From the NCBI GenBank assembly GCA_914767715.1, contig OU612073.1, positions 6,572,001 through 6,636,000 on the forward strand: 64,000 nt of DNA, written 5' to 3'. The stretch comes from Membranipora membranacea (taxonomy: Eukaryota > Bryozoa > Gymnolaemata > Cheilostomatida > Membraniporidae). The position numbers and the translations under genes are program-made. A model generated the notes under the pieces. The model was not told where the DNA came from. It was given only the letters and a program-made list of their open reading frames with translations, and did no database searches. Positions 49,237 to 62,105 of the stretch are shown piece after piece. How positions within the stretch are numbered: position 1 is the stretch's first letter; every line of letters starts with the position of its first letter.

Positions 49237-52200
49237 ATGAGGCAATTTATTTGTTTGATCTTACTGATTCTTATGACGCATTGTTATTCGGAGAATACCT
49301 GCCTTTGTACACAACTAAACTACCCAACTCAAAGGTAAAGTAATGCTTATCGTTACTGTCTTTGTTTCAGATAGTATTCACCAAGTTATCAGGTGAATTA
49401 AATGCAAGCCACTAAATAGGCTTTAATCAGAAGTTGATAGCGGTAATATTGTTGCTGAATTGTTGTTCACTGAGTTGGCCATTGAGACCCAAATGTGGTT
49501 CTAGTATATATAATGTTGAAAGTTTAGTGATGCCCTTCTTGACATCGTGATTGAATTTAGAACAACATGTGTCATATAATGTCATTCCTCTCAACATGAA
49601 AAACACACAAGATATAGCAAACCCAGGGAGAAGGGCAAGGGTCTGGGAGGCTCAGACTAAAATCTAGTCAATTAAATCTATGAGTTATTTTTCGTAGGGA
49701 GGACACATGTCAAACACTTACAGAATTCAGCAGCACAGCGCCTCACAGTAAAGTTTTAAAGACTGTAGAACACACTCTACGACATCTCAGTTCGACAGCG
49801 AAGCTGGTGGATATTCTTGTAGCAGGTAAAAACAACTATGTCAAATATGAGCCCTCAAGGTTGAAGAGTCATATGGTCTACATGGACCCTTTCAGATCTT
49901 GTGGCGTCGTGTCAGTTATATGCTATTTTTGGGGCCAAAAATGTTTAGGGTTTAGGATTTATCTCCACATTACTATGATTTGAATAAACAGATTCTTGCC
50001 CGTTAGAGGAACCTTACTCCCAAACTTGAAACTTTGAAACATGATGACTTTGTTTGGGAAGGGAGCTGAACCTGAGCCTACAATGCTTTATTACATCATG
50101 CATGATGGTATGGTATGAATGTTAAGCCATGTTGATGATCGGGTTATAGTGAATCTTTAAAAGTGTGGATTAACCAGGAATCTGCTTCTAACTATATGGA
50201 TTATAGTTATGGTCCTTTTAATGGGCAGTAGATGTAAGAACCCTCAGTTCCAGTTGAGGAGTTATCCTCAGTCACACACTAATGAAAAGTCCAGAAAATT
50301 GCATCATGGTATATATATTTAGCATTTTGTATTTGTAAGTAATACAAATACGGCGTGTGTAGCCACAGCTTCAGAAAGACCGCTAAAAATGAGTACCAAA
50401 TGAGTTTTATTTGTTTAAATACCGCGATGTTATTTGAATTAAATACACACAATTGCATCTTTTGATTCAGGTGATATCTTTGGAGAGAGATCTACGAAAG
50501 ACGATGTTACAGTTGTTACAGGACTAGTTGACATTGGATTTCTTCCCCCCACAAAGCATGTCTCTGCAAAAGATCCGGATATGTATCTGTATTGGATAAA
50601 GATATTCCAGGCCATTGAAAACCCAGTCATATTTTTCACAGAGAAAACCAGTGTTGGCAGACACATGATCCAGCTGAGAAATAATCGACCGACTGTGGTA
50701 AGGAGGAATTATACTCTGATGTTCAATTCAAATATGGCACATAATATAGATATTCATAATATAATAGATTAAATGTATAATAATATGTATGAATAGCATT
50801 ATAAGTAATATAATTGGTTTAACATGTCAGGTTGTCTGTGTGCATTTGTATCAGTTTGACTAGACCAAGTTTAATCCTTTTGCCTGCAATCGGAGTTGCT
50901 ACCGATCCACTGGTCATGTCGCAGCAGTGTGACCAATGGAAGGCAGCAAGTGGAATTCAGGAAATAGCCAGATTATTTGATATTCTTCACTATGTTCCCA
51001 TATATCGATTTGACACCAATTTTAAGCTTGATCGATACATGGAATTAGCATTTAAGTCAACATCCGCTTTTACTGATATACATTTCTTGACGCAAATAAA
51101 GATACCATATTGAATCACATTATACCAATATGGTGGCGGGGCTGAATGGTTTAGTGCGCTTGCACACAATGACTTCGATAGACTCAGACGCGGGCGGGAG
51201 ACTGAGGTTCAAGCCGCGGCAGATGTTCTTCATGTTTTTTTGCATCATGGAAATCATTAGCATTCATCATTCGAAATTGGAGTGGACCACTCATTCGAGG
51301 CATGGAACCATAGTGAATGAGTGATTGGGTGAAACAAAAAGTTATGATGAAACATGATAGCTGGGATCACAGACGGGACCAAGTCCAAATTAAAAATCCA
51401 TTTATGTTGTGACTGTCCATGATTTGGGAACAAAATTGGCTGCAGAAAAATAAGGTTGGGAAATAGGGACATACATTCCATCAGGATTGTTGCAAAGGAC
51501 AACTTCGTCAATCATAAATCTTTAACAGTCTTAAATCGCATCAGTTTGAGGACATTGTTTCGCGAGGAGTGACAGATGTTACTACTTGGTGCCGTTGATA
51601 TTTTTGGTACACATGACTCAGCTATATCTTAACAAATGTTACTATCCTTATAATTTTACATTCTCTTAACCTTCATGACACAGTCGGAGGTCAATCCCAT
51701 TGGGATGTTACATAAGATTATATTTAGTTTGTGATTTCTTCCGGCGATAAGAACACTCAATTTGTGATCTTATCGCCCCTAGCCCATCTTCTTATCACAA
51801 TATCTGATCATTCATCCCATGTGGTAATTTTTGGACTGCTCCAATTATGTATGATCAATGTGCCACAAGGCAAAGCGGAACCAAGGACAACATTGAGAAC
51901 ATGAATTTGTTTCAGGGTAGCTAAGGCCTAAGATCCAAACATGAACTCATAAAAGTCTGAGAAGATCCTTGCGAGCTCCAAGATTCTAAGAGAGATTCTA
52001 GCAAAAGAAATTTTTATTTCATCATTCAATGGAAGCTATAACTATACAAATTAATGTATGGATTTTCGTTCAAATTATCGCCTTGTTCTAGATAGCTTCT
52101 ACTGACAGTACAGCACAACCAAACCTAAGAGGATAATAATTAAGAACTTATTTGCTTTTTTTTGTAGGTTGTTGTAATAGAGAAGTATTCGTTGTGGTCC

Positions 52201-54935
52201 TTCACATCAGTGTTGGACCAGATGAGGATCATTATGGAGGAGGAAGCATACCCAAAGCATTACCCCAATACCATGTACCCGGAGTATGCTGCAGTGACAC
52301 ATGCAAAAATGGAGGTACACAATCTTCAAATCATGCTAGCTCATCTCACACTGACATCGAGACTATACCATTATCATGTGTATCTCTGATTGTTAGAGTC
52401 AATTTAGTATGAGTACCTAACATGTACCCAGCCCCAATAAATAAATATGACCTCAGGTCGTCACACCAAATTCCTTGTGATGGTACTCATACTAAGTGAA
52501 TTTATTCACTCTCTATCGATCAGAGATTGACATGCAATAGTATATCATGTGATCAGTGTGAGCTCTTCTGCCAGCCTCTTCTGCCAGCTCTTCTGGAACA
52601 CCTTGCAACATTTACAATCTATTCATAACACTGACTTGGTTGAAGGTTGTTTTTGGTTGTTCTTTCGGAGCTGATGACATTGGCGCTGTACCTTATATGA
52701 TGCTGCACACTAAATGGCTATACGCTAAAACACTGTGATCAAAGACACCCTTGAAGTTTTGTGGCATCTATTATCGTGGAATTTCTAGTTATATATCTTT
52801 TCAAGACCGTAACAAGGGAAACTTGTGAAAGCGTAGCTTCGCCATTGTGATCAGCTCGAAAGTTCTACCAAATAAAACTGTTAAATACACTATGGCCAGT
52901 TTCATGAATGGAAGTAAATGTTGAGAGAGGTTTGCTGTCTGGCTATTGACTTACTAAGTAAACGCATGACCTTACCATCTTAACATTGTAGCTGCATGGA
53001 ATGCAGCAGGACAAAGCACCTCACAAAAGAATTTCCATTTTACCGCCTTAACCATTGATACACTGTTATGTTAGCTGCTTTTTTTCCCCAAAACTTATTT
53101 CTCATAAATTATTTATAGCTGTACTGATATATAAGAAGAAGCAGAAAAGGTACCTACTATTCTGCAAACAACGCTAAGTGTCATATTTACTGGTGCTAGA
53201 TTAGGAAATATATATAATCCTCTTTGATTTTGTGTTGATGTCCATTGTCCATACCATAGCAGTTCAAACAAAATCCCAGGGTCTAGAAGGGGTCTAGAGT
53301 ATGTTGTCTCCCCTTTTACAGATAAACACAAAATATATATATAGCTATTAGTCCTCCCTCAGCCCAAACTGTTTCAGAAAATTCTGGTATTAGTATAGCA
53401 GCCTGGAAGCCTGATCCACAGCTTTGGGGTTAAAAAACACAGACCCCTGAGAACTCTAGAACGATACCAAAAACATAATTCTCTCACATTTACTTTAAAG
53501 GACCGTTTTCTTTAAGCTTCAGATATTTTTTCAAGTTTTCAACATTGCTGCTTGACGCTTGATCCACAACAAGAATCTTGGCAGACCTAAATATTTCCCT
53601 CAGGGACACAACAATTGGCCAATAACGGACCCACTGTTTGTGCATCAAACCCTGCATGTAATGCTGCTGGAAATTCCATCATGCTTTAGTAGCTTATTTG
53701 CTGTCTTTATTATATTGATTTGATACATTTGAATTAATTTGATTCAAATTGAGTTAGTTTTGAATATTGTATCCATTACCAAGGTGATGATAAAGAATGC
53801 TTGCAAATTGGTAATTATCTTCCACCCATTTCCAGTGGTTGATAATGTAATGCCACTAACTGGCATTGGAGCTGTTTGATTACTTAGACTATAGGATTGG
53901 TGTCTAATTCATCATAATAGTCAAATGATTTCAGCACTTACACTACCAATCCAACTGCTATTTTGATGCAATAATTTATCTATTTTCAGTTTATGGAAAT
54001 CGCATCGCATGCAAATATTTTCAAAACCGATTCTGCTGCTTGGGTTGATATAGGAATATATAGAGATGCAGTTCAGGAAAATGACCTTGAACCTTTCTCG
54101 ATACAGAGACTGCCCGATATGGATCCAAAGAAGGTAAATTGATTTCTATATTTTTTATGAGGGGACTCAGTTCCCAACAGTTCCCACTCACTCAGAACAC
54201 TGAATATAGAATTCCATAGGGGAATACTTATCATGCGGGGAGTAAAGTTTTATTAGATATCATTATTTTTTCATTTGGAAGAGCAAAGTTCACTACACGT
54301 GACGACAGACGCGATATATACACCTTAAACTGCTGTGGCCACTCAGGGAAACAAATTTTATCTGTTGGAAGAGCTGAGTTCGCTGGCCAGCTTGATGATG
54401 GGATGCTACTACCATCTCAGACGCTCAGACTAAGATCAGATAGTTTGGGTTTACAGATAGTTTTGGTTCACAGATAGTTTGGGTTCACAGATAGTTTGGG
54501 TTTACAAATAGTTTGTCTTTACAGATAGTTTGGGTCTACATGTACTTACAGGAGGCTAACAATCTTTCTTTCTCTTTATTTCAGCTTGCACTAAACTTGA
54601 TTAGAAGACCGAAGCCTGAGTATAGATCACATCGTACGATAATGAGGGAAAGTATCTCATTCTTCTGTGGATGCTATTGGCTAGGGAGCATGGATGTTTT
54701 GAAGATATTCACAGCCGAGTACAAGAACTACGTTCATATCATGCTAGACGAAGGCCTGGCAAATTGTGAGGAGCAGATCATGGGAGCTATGTTTGTCGAT
54801 GGAACTCAGTTTGAACCTAAAACACAAGTTGAGCTCTTTGATGCATTGCAGTACAGAAATTGTGATCGGTGGTATTGCCTTGGACATAAAACCCGAGAAA
54901 TGGGTATGAATAGGACCAAGGAGACAGTATTGTAG
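49237..54935 (+). CDS. Secreted HtrL/YibB-family protein (glycosyltransferase-like), copy A
   Basis: Six exons join in phase to 364 residues: 49237-49334, 49698-49825, 50471-50697, 52168-52314, 53990-54133, 54585-54935. Residues 1-18 (MRQFICLILLILMTHCYS) are a signal peptide, followed by a short Cys-containing region (NTCLCTQ) and a helical segment. The HtrL/YibB domain runs from VTVVTGLVDIGF through MYLYWIKIFQAIENPVIFFT, VVVIEKYSLWSFTSVLDQM, the DxG-like site AAWVDIGIYRD, FFCGCYWLGS, MLDEGLANCEEQIMGAMF and ends CLGHKTREM. The family occurs in bacterial LPS loci and in invertebrates and resembles glycosyltransferases, but its substrate is unknown. AATAAA follows at 55028. Confidence 0.9.
50859..50958. 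mobile_element. Diverged relative of the 39944 MITE
   Basis: ACTAGACCAAGTTTAATCCT and GATCCACTGGTCATGTCGCA match parts of the element at 39944-40060. Only one end is clear. It lies in the copy-A-specific part of intron 3. Confidence 0.6.
51131..51226 (+). mobile_element. Possible tRNA-like SINE head
   Basis: GGTGGCGGGGCTGAATGGTT, then a GTTTAGTGCG A-box-like stretch and GGTTCAAGCC as a B box, roughly 65 bp apart. No proper cloverleaf. Found only in copy A of the duplicated gene. Confidence 0.35.
52345..52562. mobile_element. MITE with CACACTGA-type ends, intron of HtrL copy A
   Basis: Same family as 37084-37311. The arms CACACTGACATCGAGA and the reverse of ATGTGATCAGTGTGAG are complementary at their ends. 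It begins about 30 bp after exon 4 and is also present at the same place in copy B, so it predates the gene duplication. Confidence 0.8.
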
Positions 54936-56061
54936 GCTGAAATATAATGATGCTAGTAGGCTGGAGAATTATGGCACTGGTGAAGCATGAGAAGTACATG
55001 TTACTTGAAGACTGATAATTTTGTTGTAATAAACCTTGGGTGATTGGACCTAGTTTGACTTGAGATGTAAGTCAAAATTTTACCAGTGAAATCACGAAAT
55101 TGTTCTCTGCACTCATAATTGCACTGATATTATGTTAAAATTATTCCAACATATTTATTCAAATATTCTGTATTTTTCTATTATTTATATTGTCCTAATG
55201 ATTACATAATGTAACAATCACCTGTTACTACTAAAAAGACTTTCTGTTTTATGGGCACAACAACAAAACAGCTCACAAGAAAAGCAGACAAAACGGTCAA
55301 GAACTTTGTGATTGTTTCAACAGTCTTCCACAGCACCTTAAATTTCAAAAGACCTATTTGACAAAACTGTCTTTCAACCACACCATATAGAGTATGATGA
55401 TGTTCACCCAAAAATCATGTCTTTTATCCTTTTGGTTCATCATCATTATTTTTCTGATTTGATTTATTTAATTGTCGTAGTTGGCGGAATATAATTGAGA
55501 TGAAAATTGATGATGACAAAAGAACTAAAAAAGATTTAAACAGTATTTTTCTGAATTAAAATTTTGTTTCCGCATTTGAAGATGCAGTTATGTCATGAGC
55601 AGATTTTTATGAAATAGAGATAACAGGTTTTTTCCCTTTTGATGTGATTAATGCTGATCTTGTTTTGGGCAACAAAATGGTGCTAATTGGTTTATTTAAT
55701 CAATGTGCCACGCCATCTCATCATTTCTTTTACAATTATTTGCAATTTTATCACCTTGGTTATTTATCTGCGACCAAGATGTGACCAACTAAAAATTAAT
55801 TGATACCTTATCTTTACTACATATAAAATAATGAGAATTTGTTCTGATTCACCGGACAACATTCATTTCATTTGGACACCTCCATCAAATTTTGTTCTAG
55901 CGGTTTATTTGCAAAATCTTCAAACGCTATCACTTTCAATCTATTCAGCATAAATCATAATATTATTTCTTCCTAGAAACCAATCTAAAGAGCTAATAAC
56001 ATACATCCATTGTTACCATGGAAACAATGATATGCATATTTCTCATGTGCTTATCAGCTAC
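54936..56061. other. 3' flank of HtrL copy A
   Basis: AATAAA at 55028, then AT-rich sequence with no further feature recognised up to the tRNA-Tyr. Confidence 0.4.
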
Positions 56062-56146
56062 CCCTCGATAGCTCAGTTGGTAGAGCGGAGGACTGTAATG
56101 GTATATAGACATCCTTAGGTCACTGGTTCAAATCCGGTTCGAGGGA
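56062..56146 (+). tRNA. tRNA-Tyr(GTA), 12-nt intron
   Basis: 85 nt. Acceptor CCCTCGA/TCGAGGG with discriminator A, D arm GCTC/GAGC, anticodon arm GAGGA-CTGTAA-A-TCCTT (GTA), intron TGGTATATAGAC after position 37, T arm ACTGG-TTCAAAT-CCGGT. Closely matches animal tRNA-Tyr, which normally has an intron. Single copy here, unlike tRNA-Thr. Confidence 0.95.
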
Positions 56147-57551
56147 GCCTTTTATTAAACTTACCCAGCCGGCACAACTGTATCTAAATTATGTTGCAAG
56201 ATGTTTACCTTAGAGACTGAACTGCGTCTGCCTAATGTGGCAATCTGTCACTCTCATACACAGTAGATATTGTTTTGATATCTAAACTGCCTCTGCTACA
56301 CATCTATCTAATTCTAGAGGTTTGTATATATCGTAACCATGTTGTCTTGTCAGCAAAATCATACGCAATAATCCATACCTCAGTATTTTCTTTGATTTTA
56401 ATTACAATTAATTAATTGAATGTCGATTAGCATTAAGGGGGTGCGTTTTACTCATAGTGATTCAGGCCAGTGGCCACGATGGATGTTCATAGGCCCAGAA
56501 GACCATTACCTTCCAGTGCCCTTCTGATTGTTGCTTTTTCCAATTTCTCCACATAAACCTTAAGGTAATATGTTTCAGGAAATGAGAGTACAACTAAGAT
56601 GATGATTATGCCCTCAAAATTATGAGCAGTATTTAGCGCCGAATTGGAGTATATGACTCTTGGTTGGAATTAGTTGTGTTCTATCCACCAGGCAAGGGTC
56701 TGAGAGAGAATCTGAACTTATGACCAATGAACTACGGTAAATGTCTGCTGTGCCGTGAATAAATACTTTCCAATCTATGATAGATCTTGAGTTTCCTCTA
56801 GACAACGATATATTTATAATATATACATGTCGATGGAACTAATATATATATTTTTTATATTATATAATACATATATATATATATATATTATATATTTGAT
56901 GGGACTAAATCCATATATTATATCGATTTAGTTCCATCTGGCGCTTCCAATCCACTGTTGCATGTACTTCAAGCTAAAGATTAAACTGCCCTGATGATGA
57001 TATTATGAACTTTATTGAAAACCGTTCAAAACATTCATTGTGAAGACAATACACATCATACATCATCAGTTCTAAAATGAGGTATTGACATGCATAATCA
57101 TACACCATATTTATGAAAAATAGTCATTGATAATGCTCCGGTGCGGCATTGTTTCACCAGGACATCATGAGTTCTAGTAGACTGTCTACCTCTAGCTGAC
57201 TGTCTCTGCCGAACCATGTCATATAGCCGATGTTCGGGGTTACCTATAACTTTACATGCATAGGTAGCATGTAGCACCTATTAGGTGCTACATGTTTCTG
57301 ACAGAAATGTCTGTTGCCCTAAGCTGAATAAGTAAGCCACTAACACTATGGACACTGTATGTTGGCAAAGTAGAGCGATTATCTGACCGGATAACACCAT
57401 ACTGGATTGAGTAAACTCCATAGTTCTAACTGAAGAATAGTAACTGGTCTCAACTTCTTTATATTGATTCGGAGTTGTGCTACTGTTCAAGCTGGAGACA
57501 CAACTCACCCAATGAGTTTAGCATGCAATATCATATCACATCATATGTCAG
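56147..57551. other. Intergenic with AT repeats
   Basis: Contains a TATA-type simple repeat region (about 56810-56935), in which GGAACTAA and TTAGTTCCATC bracket a foldback. Also GTAGCACCTATTAGGTGCTAC near 57269, a short palindrome. No gene seen. Confidence 0.4.
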
Positions 57552-57768
57552 AATCCCTGCATGCATCACTGATCACCAAGAAACTAACTAAGTAACGGGT
57601 ACAAAATAGCTGTGGATCAATTATTATTTAGATTTGGTTCTAGACTGTTCTACAGAAGTCTCATACGTAGCATTGTCATAAGGCCTGGATCAATATTAGA
57701 AAATATTATATAAACAAGGTAGATTAAAACTTACATTATTGGTGCCCTGGACTTCACAGCCAATTGAA

Positions 57769-60491
57769 ATGAGGCAATTAGTTTGTTCGATCTTTCTTTT
57801 TACAACTCGCTGTTATGCGGAGAATACCTGCCATGGGACACAACTGAACCCGCCAACTCAAAGGTAAAGTAATGCTTATCATTACTGTCTTTGCTTCATG
57901 TAGTATTCAACAAGTTATCAGGTGAATTAAATGCAAGCCACTAAATAGGCTTCAACCAGAAGTTGATAGCGGTTAAGCCTTGTACCCACCAATGTGCTTT
58001 TTTAATCTCAGGAATTTCTAAGATTTTGCACTGACAATCATTAAAGAATTTGTGGGTACCGAAAATGCAGCACAACATATCGCACAACATATCGCACGAA
58101 AGTAGAATCAGTTCTACTTGCGTGCGAAGGTATTTGTAAACGCACGATCTGTGTGTATTTTGTACCCACCAATCACAGCAATGCACAAGTGGTCGTGCAT
58201 GATCGCAGATGAGTTCCTAGGACAGTTATGCAGTTGATGGGTACCAGGCTTTATGATTGTTGCTGAATTGTTGTTCACCGAGTTGGCCATTGAGACCCAA
58301 ATGTGGTTCTTGGATAAATAATGATTAAAGTTTGGTGCTGTCCCTCTTAACATCTTGGTTGAATTTAAAAGAAATATGTTTCATATCGAGTCATGCCCCT
58401 GCGGCATGAAATAGCCACAAGATATAGCAAGCCCGAACACTCAAATCTTCCCCGGGAGAAGGGCAAGGGTCTGAGTGGCTCAGTCTTAAATCTTCTCATG
58501 TAAATGTATGCATTGTTTTTCATAGGGAGGACACATGTCAAACGCTAACAGCGGCGCACAGTAAAGTTTTAAAGACTGTAGAACATACTCTACAACATCT
58601 CAGTTCGACAGCAAAGCTGGTGGATATCCTTGTAGCAGGTTTGCTTCTTTCATAAAAACAATAATGTCAAATACGAGCTCTCAAGATTGAAGAATCATAT
58701 GGCACTACATGGACCCTCTCAGATCAGCCAAAAATATTTAGGGTTTTAGGATTTATCTTCACATTACTATGATTTGAATAAACAGATTCTTGCCCGTTAG
58801 AGGAACCTTACGCTCAAACCTGAAACTTTGAAACATGATGACTTTGTTTGGGAAGGGAGCTGAACCTGAGCCTACAGTGCTTTATTACATCATGCATGAT
58901 GGTATGGTATGAATGTTAGGCCATGTTGATGAACGGGTTATAGTGAATCTTTAAAAGTGTGGATTAACCAGGAATCCGCTTCTAACTATATGGATATTTA
59001 TACCGCACTTATGGTCCTTTTAATGGGCAGTAGATGTAAAAATCCTCAGTTCCTGTAGAGGAGTTATCCTCGGCCTCACACTAATGAAAATCCAGAAAAT
59101 TGCATCATGGGATACATATAATTAGCTCTTTGTATTTGTAAGTGGGAAGAATGACAAGGAGTCTTAGTAATTTTAGCTGCATGAGGGTTAAAGCTCTATC
59201 TACACACGCCATATTTTCCATAAGATTGGGAAACTAATAGTAAGTGCCCCAATCCTATGGAAAATACGGTGTGTGTAGCCACAGCTTTAGAAAGACCACT
59301 AAAAATGAGTACTACACAAATGAGTTTTATTTGTTTAAATACCGCGATGCTGATCGAATTAAATACATTCAATTGCATTTTCTGATTCAGGTGATATCTT
59401 CGGAGAGAGATGTACGAAAGACAATGTTACAGTTGTTACAGGACTAGTTGACATTGGATTTCTTCCCCCGACAAAGCATATCTCTGTAAAAGATCAGGGC
59501 ATGTATCTGTATTGGATGAATATTTTCCAGGCCGTTGAAAACCCAGTGATATTTTTCACGGAGAAAACCAGTGTTGGCAGACATATGATCCGGCTGAGGA
59601 ATAATCGACCAACTGTGGTAGGAAGGATCCAACTATGGCACAGGTTTATTAACATGTCAGATTTCCAGCCTGGGTTCCTAAGAGTTTTGAGCATTGCGTT
59701 ATGCTCTTCAATAGTATAGAATACCGTCTACATGTTACTGTCATTCTGTTTACATTATTGTATTGATTGATCAACCAGATTATATGAAGTCAGCCTAATG
59801 ATTATAACAGTGATTGGGTAAAAATGTAGTCTGAGCTGAGTCTATAGTCTAAGACATTCATGACACAGTCAGAGGTCTAACCCATCAGGATGTTACAAAA
59901 AGATTGTATTTAGCTGGTGATTTCGTTACTATATGCCTTTTTTGTTCTTATTTCCCTCAGTCCATCTTTTTATCTCAATATCCAATTGTTCATCAAATGT
60001 GGTAATTTTTGGATTGCTCCTATTTGATACAATCAATGTACAACAAGGCAAAACAGAACCAAAGACAATTCATGAAAATGAGAATTTGTTTCAGCCTAAC
60101 TAAGGCCTTGAGATGCAAATAGGGGCTCATATGGAGTCTGAGAAGATCCTAGCGAGCTCAAATTTGCTATGAGAGTTTCTAGCAAAAGAAAATCTTAGTT
60201 TATTCATTCTATATGGAAGCTAAAAAATATAATACAAATTACTGTATGAATTTTTGTTCAAATTATTGACTTGTTCTAGCTTCAAATGACAGCAGAGCGC
60301 AGCCAAACCTGAAAGGATCATTCTGAACTTCTTTTTTTTTATAGGTTGTTATTATAGAGAAGTATTCGCTGTGGTCATTCTCATCAGTGTTGGACCAAAT
60401 GAGGGACATTATGGAGGAGGAAGCATACCCACAGCATTACCCTAATACCCTGTATCCGGAGTATGCTGCCGTGACACATGCGAAAATTGAG
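57769..60491 (+). CDS. HtrL/YibB-family protein, copy B (5' four exons; 3' end missing in window)
   Basis: Exons 57769-57863, 58526-58638, 59391-59617, 60345-60491 are all in phase and match the first four exons of copy A. The signal peptide differs (MRQLVCSIFLFTTRCYA). Exon 2 lacks five codons present in copy A. The domain half present includes VTVVTGLVDIGFLPPTKHIS and VVIIEKYSLWSFSSVLDQM. There are no stops or broken splice sites, so the retained part looks maintained. The second half of the domain (AAWVDIG and the C-terminal Cys region) is not found down to 64000. The gene is truncated, ends in an unrecognised exon, or continues beyond the window. Confidence 0.75.
57976..58250. mobile_element. 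Harbinger-like MITE (TTA target duplication), only in copy B
   Basis: 275 bp. Left end AGCCTTGTACCCACCAA matches the reverse complement of the right end, AGCCTGGTACCCATCAA. Flanked by TTA at 57973-57975 and 58251-58253. Copy A at the same place has no insert (GATAGCGGTAATATTGTTGC), which proves insertion after the duplication. The 3-bp TTA duplication fits PIF/Harbinger. Confidence 0.85.
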
Positions 60492-60523
60492 GTACACCAT
60501 CTTTAAATCATGCTAGCTCTTCT

Positions 60524-60734
60524 GCCACACTGACATCGAAACTACACTATTATCTTGCGTATCTCTGATTGTTAGAATCAATAAAGTATGAGTACCTAAC
60601 CAGCCCTAATTAATAAAAATGAACACGGGGCATCACACCATATTCCTTGTGATGGTAGTCATACTAAGTGAATTAATTCAACCTCTATCGATCAGAGATA
60701 TACATGCAACAGTATATCGCGTAATCAGTGTGAG
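60524..60734. mobile_element. MITE with CACACTGA-type ends, intron of HtrL copy B
   Basis: Counterpart of 52345-52562, carried along by the duplication. Confidence 0.8.
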
Positions 60735-61701
60735 CTCTTCTGCCTGACTCTTCTGCCAGCTCTTCTGGAACCCCTTGTAACATTTACAATCTATTCATAA
60801 CACTATCTTGGTTGACGGTTGTCTTTGGTAGATCTTCTCGAGCTGGCTGAAATGGCGTTGTACCTTATATGATGCTGCAAACTAAATGGCTATACGCTAA
60901 ATGCGCTTTGATAAAAAAACAATTATATCTTTTCAAGACAAAAACAAGCGTTGCTTCGCCATTGTGATCAGCTCGAAAGTTCTACCGAATTGAACGGTTA
61001 AATACACTATTGACCAGTTTTATGAATGGAAGTAAATATTGAGAGAGTGAATGCATGACATTACCATATACTTTATAATAACAAACCTAGACAGGCAACT
61101 ATATAATAATTAGCAATGAGGCATATAATTCAAATGATTCAACAACTGAAAGTGCAGTAATCACCTTCAAGCTTTCTTCGATGTCGACCAGCTGTGAGTT
61201 TAACAATATTTTTTTGCAATTCATGATCTGCGTTCCATCTTTATTCAAATCCCTGAACCGTCTGACCTGACCCGACCTTCTGAATGCATGTACAGCTTAG
61301 ACCAGCCTGTCTTGACAAGCTTGACAGTGGCTGAGCCTGGTGAATAAATAAAAAGGCAATAAGTAGACTGAATAGACTCAATATAAACGCAAAACATCAA
61401 AAAGATCGGGATAAGCAGCTCAATCTTATGCAATTTATAAAACTCGAAATATGATGTAAAAAATGATCAAAGTTTAATCTCTGCTGTGAACGCCAATCCA
61501 TCAATGACAACAAGGAAACATCATTGATAATGATCAATTCCGTGTCATCGCTACAAGTATGTGCCTCAATGATGCTGCATACAGTGTCATATCTAGGTTT
61601 ATGTATACTAACACACACACAACAATTGAACGACATCGTAGCTGCACGGAATGCAGCATGTCAAAGCATCTCACTAAAAAACTTCCAGTTTACCGCTTTA
61701 A

Positions 61702-61968
61702 ACCACTGCTGACACAGCTGGGCTTTGCCAAGCATAGCCACCAGTCAAAAATTTAAATAGAGAGTTGTGGCATCAAAACGTCTATGATTGGTCAACAACA
61801 ACATTAGTCATCACTAATGGTGGATGGCTGGAGAATAAGATACTCCTTACATTTTGAGAGCTCATATAACTCCATTCAAAGCTACTTGCTGGCTAGATGT
61901 TTTGATGCCTCTATTTAAATTTTGTGCTGGTGGCTATGCTGGGCAAAGCCCAGCTGTGTCAGCAGTGA
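61702..61968. mobile_element. piggyBac-like MITE (TTAA target duplication), only in copy B
   Basis: 267 bp. Inverted ends share CACTGCTGACACAGCTGGGC and continue through AGCATAGCCACCAG to ATTTAAATAGAG. Flanked by TTAA at 61698-61701 and 61969-61972. Copy A has the empty site CGCCTTAACCATTGATAC. The TTAA duplication is characteristic of piggyBac elements. No coding capacity. Confidence 0.9.
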
Positions 61969-62105
61969 TTTAACCATTGATACAGTGTTATGAATACAGC
62001 TGCTCTTCTTTTCCCCAAATCTTATTTCTCATAAATTATTTAGAGCTGTACTGATATATATGAAGAAGCAGAAAAGGTGCCTATTACTCTGCAAACCACG
62101 CCAGG

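Larger units (their letters stand above)
49005..53180. repeat. Tandem segmental duplication, copy A
   Basis: Collinear with about 57552-62105. It covers the promoter region, exons 1-4 of the HtrL/YibB gene and their introns. Homology ends in the intron after exon 4, before exons 5 and 6. Copy A has extra sequence at about 50830-51680. Confidence 0.88.
57552..62105. repeat. Tandem segmental duplication, copy B
   Basis: Collinear with 49005-53180 in direct orientation. It contains two MITE insertions absent from copy A (57976-58250 and 61702-61968). Homology ends at about 62105 with no exon 5 or 6. Confidence 0.88.
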
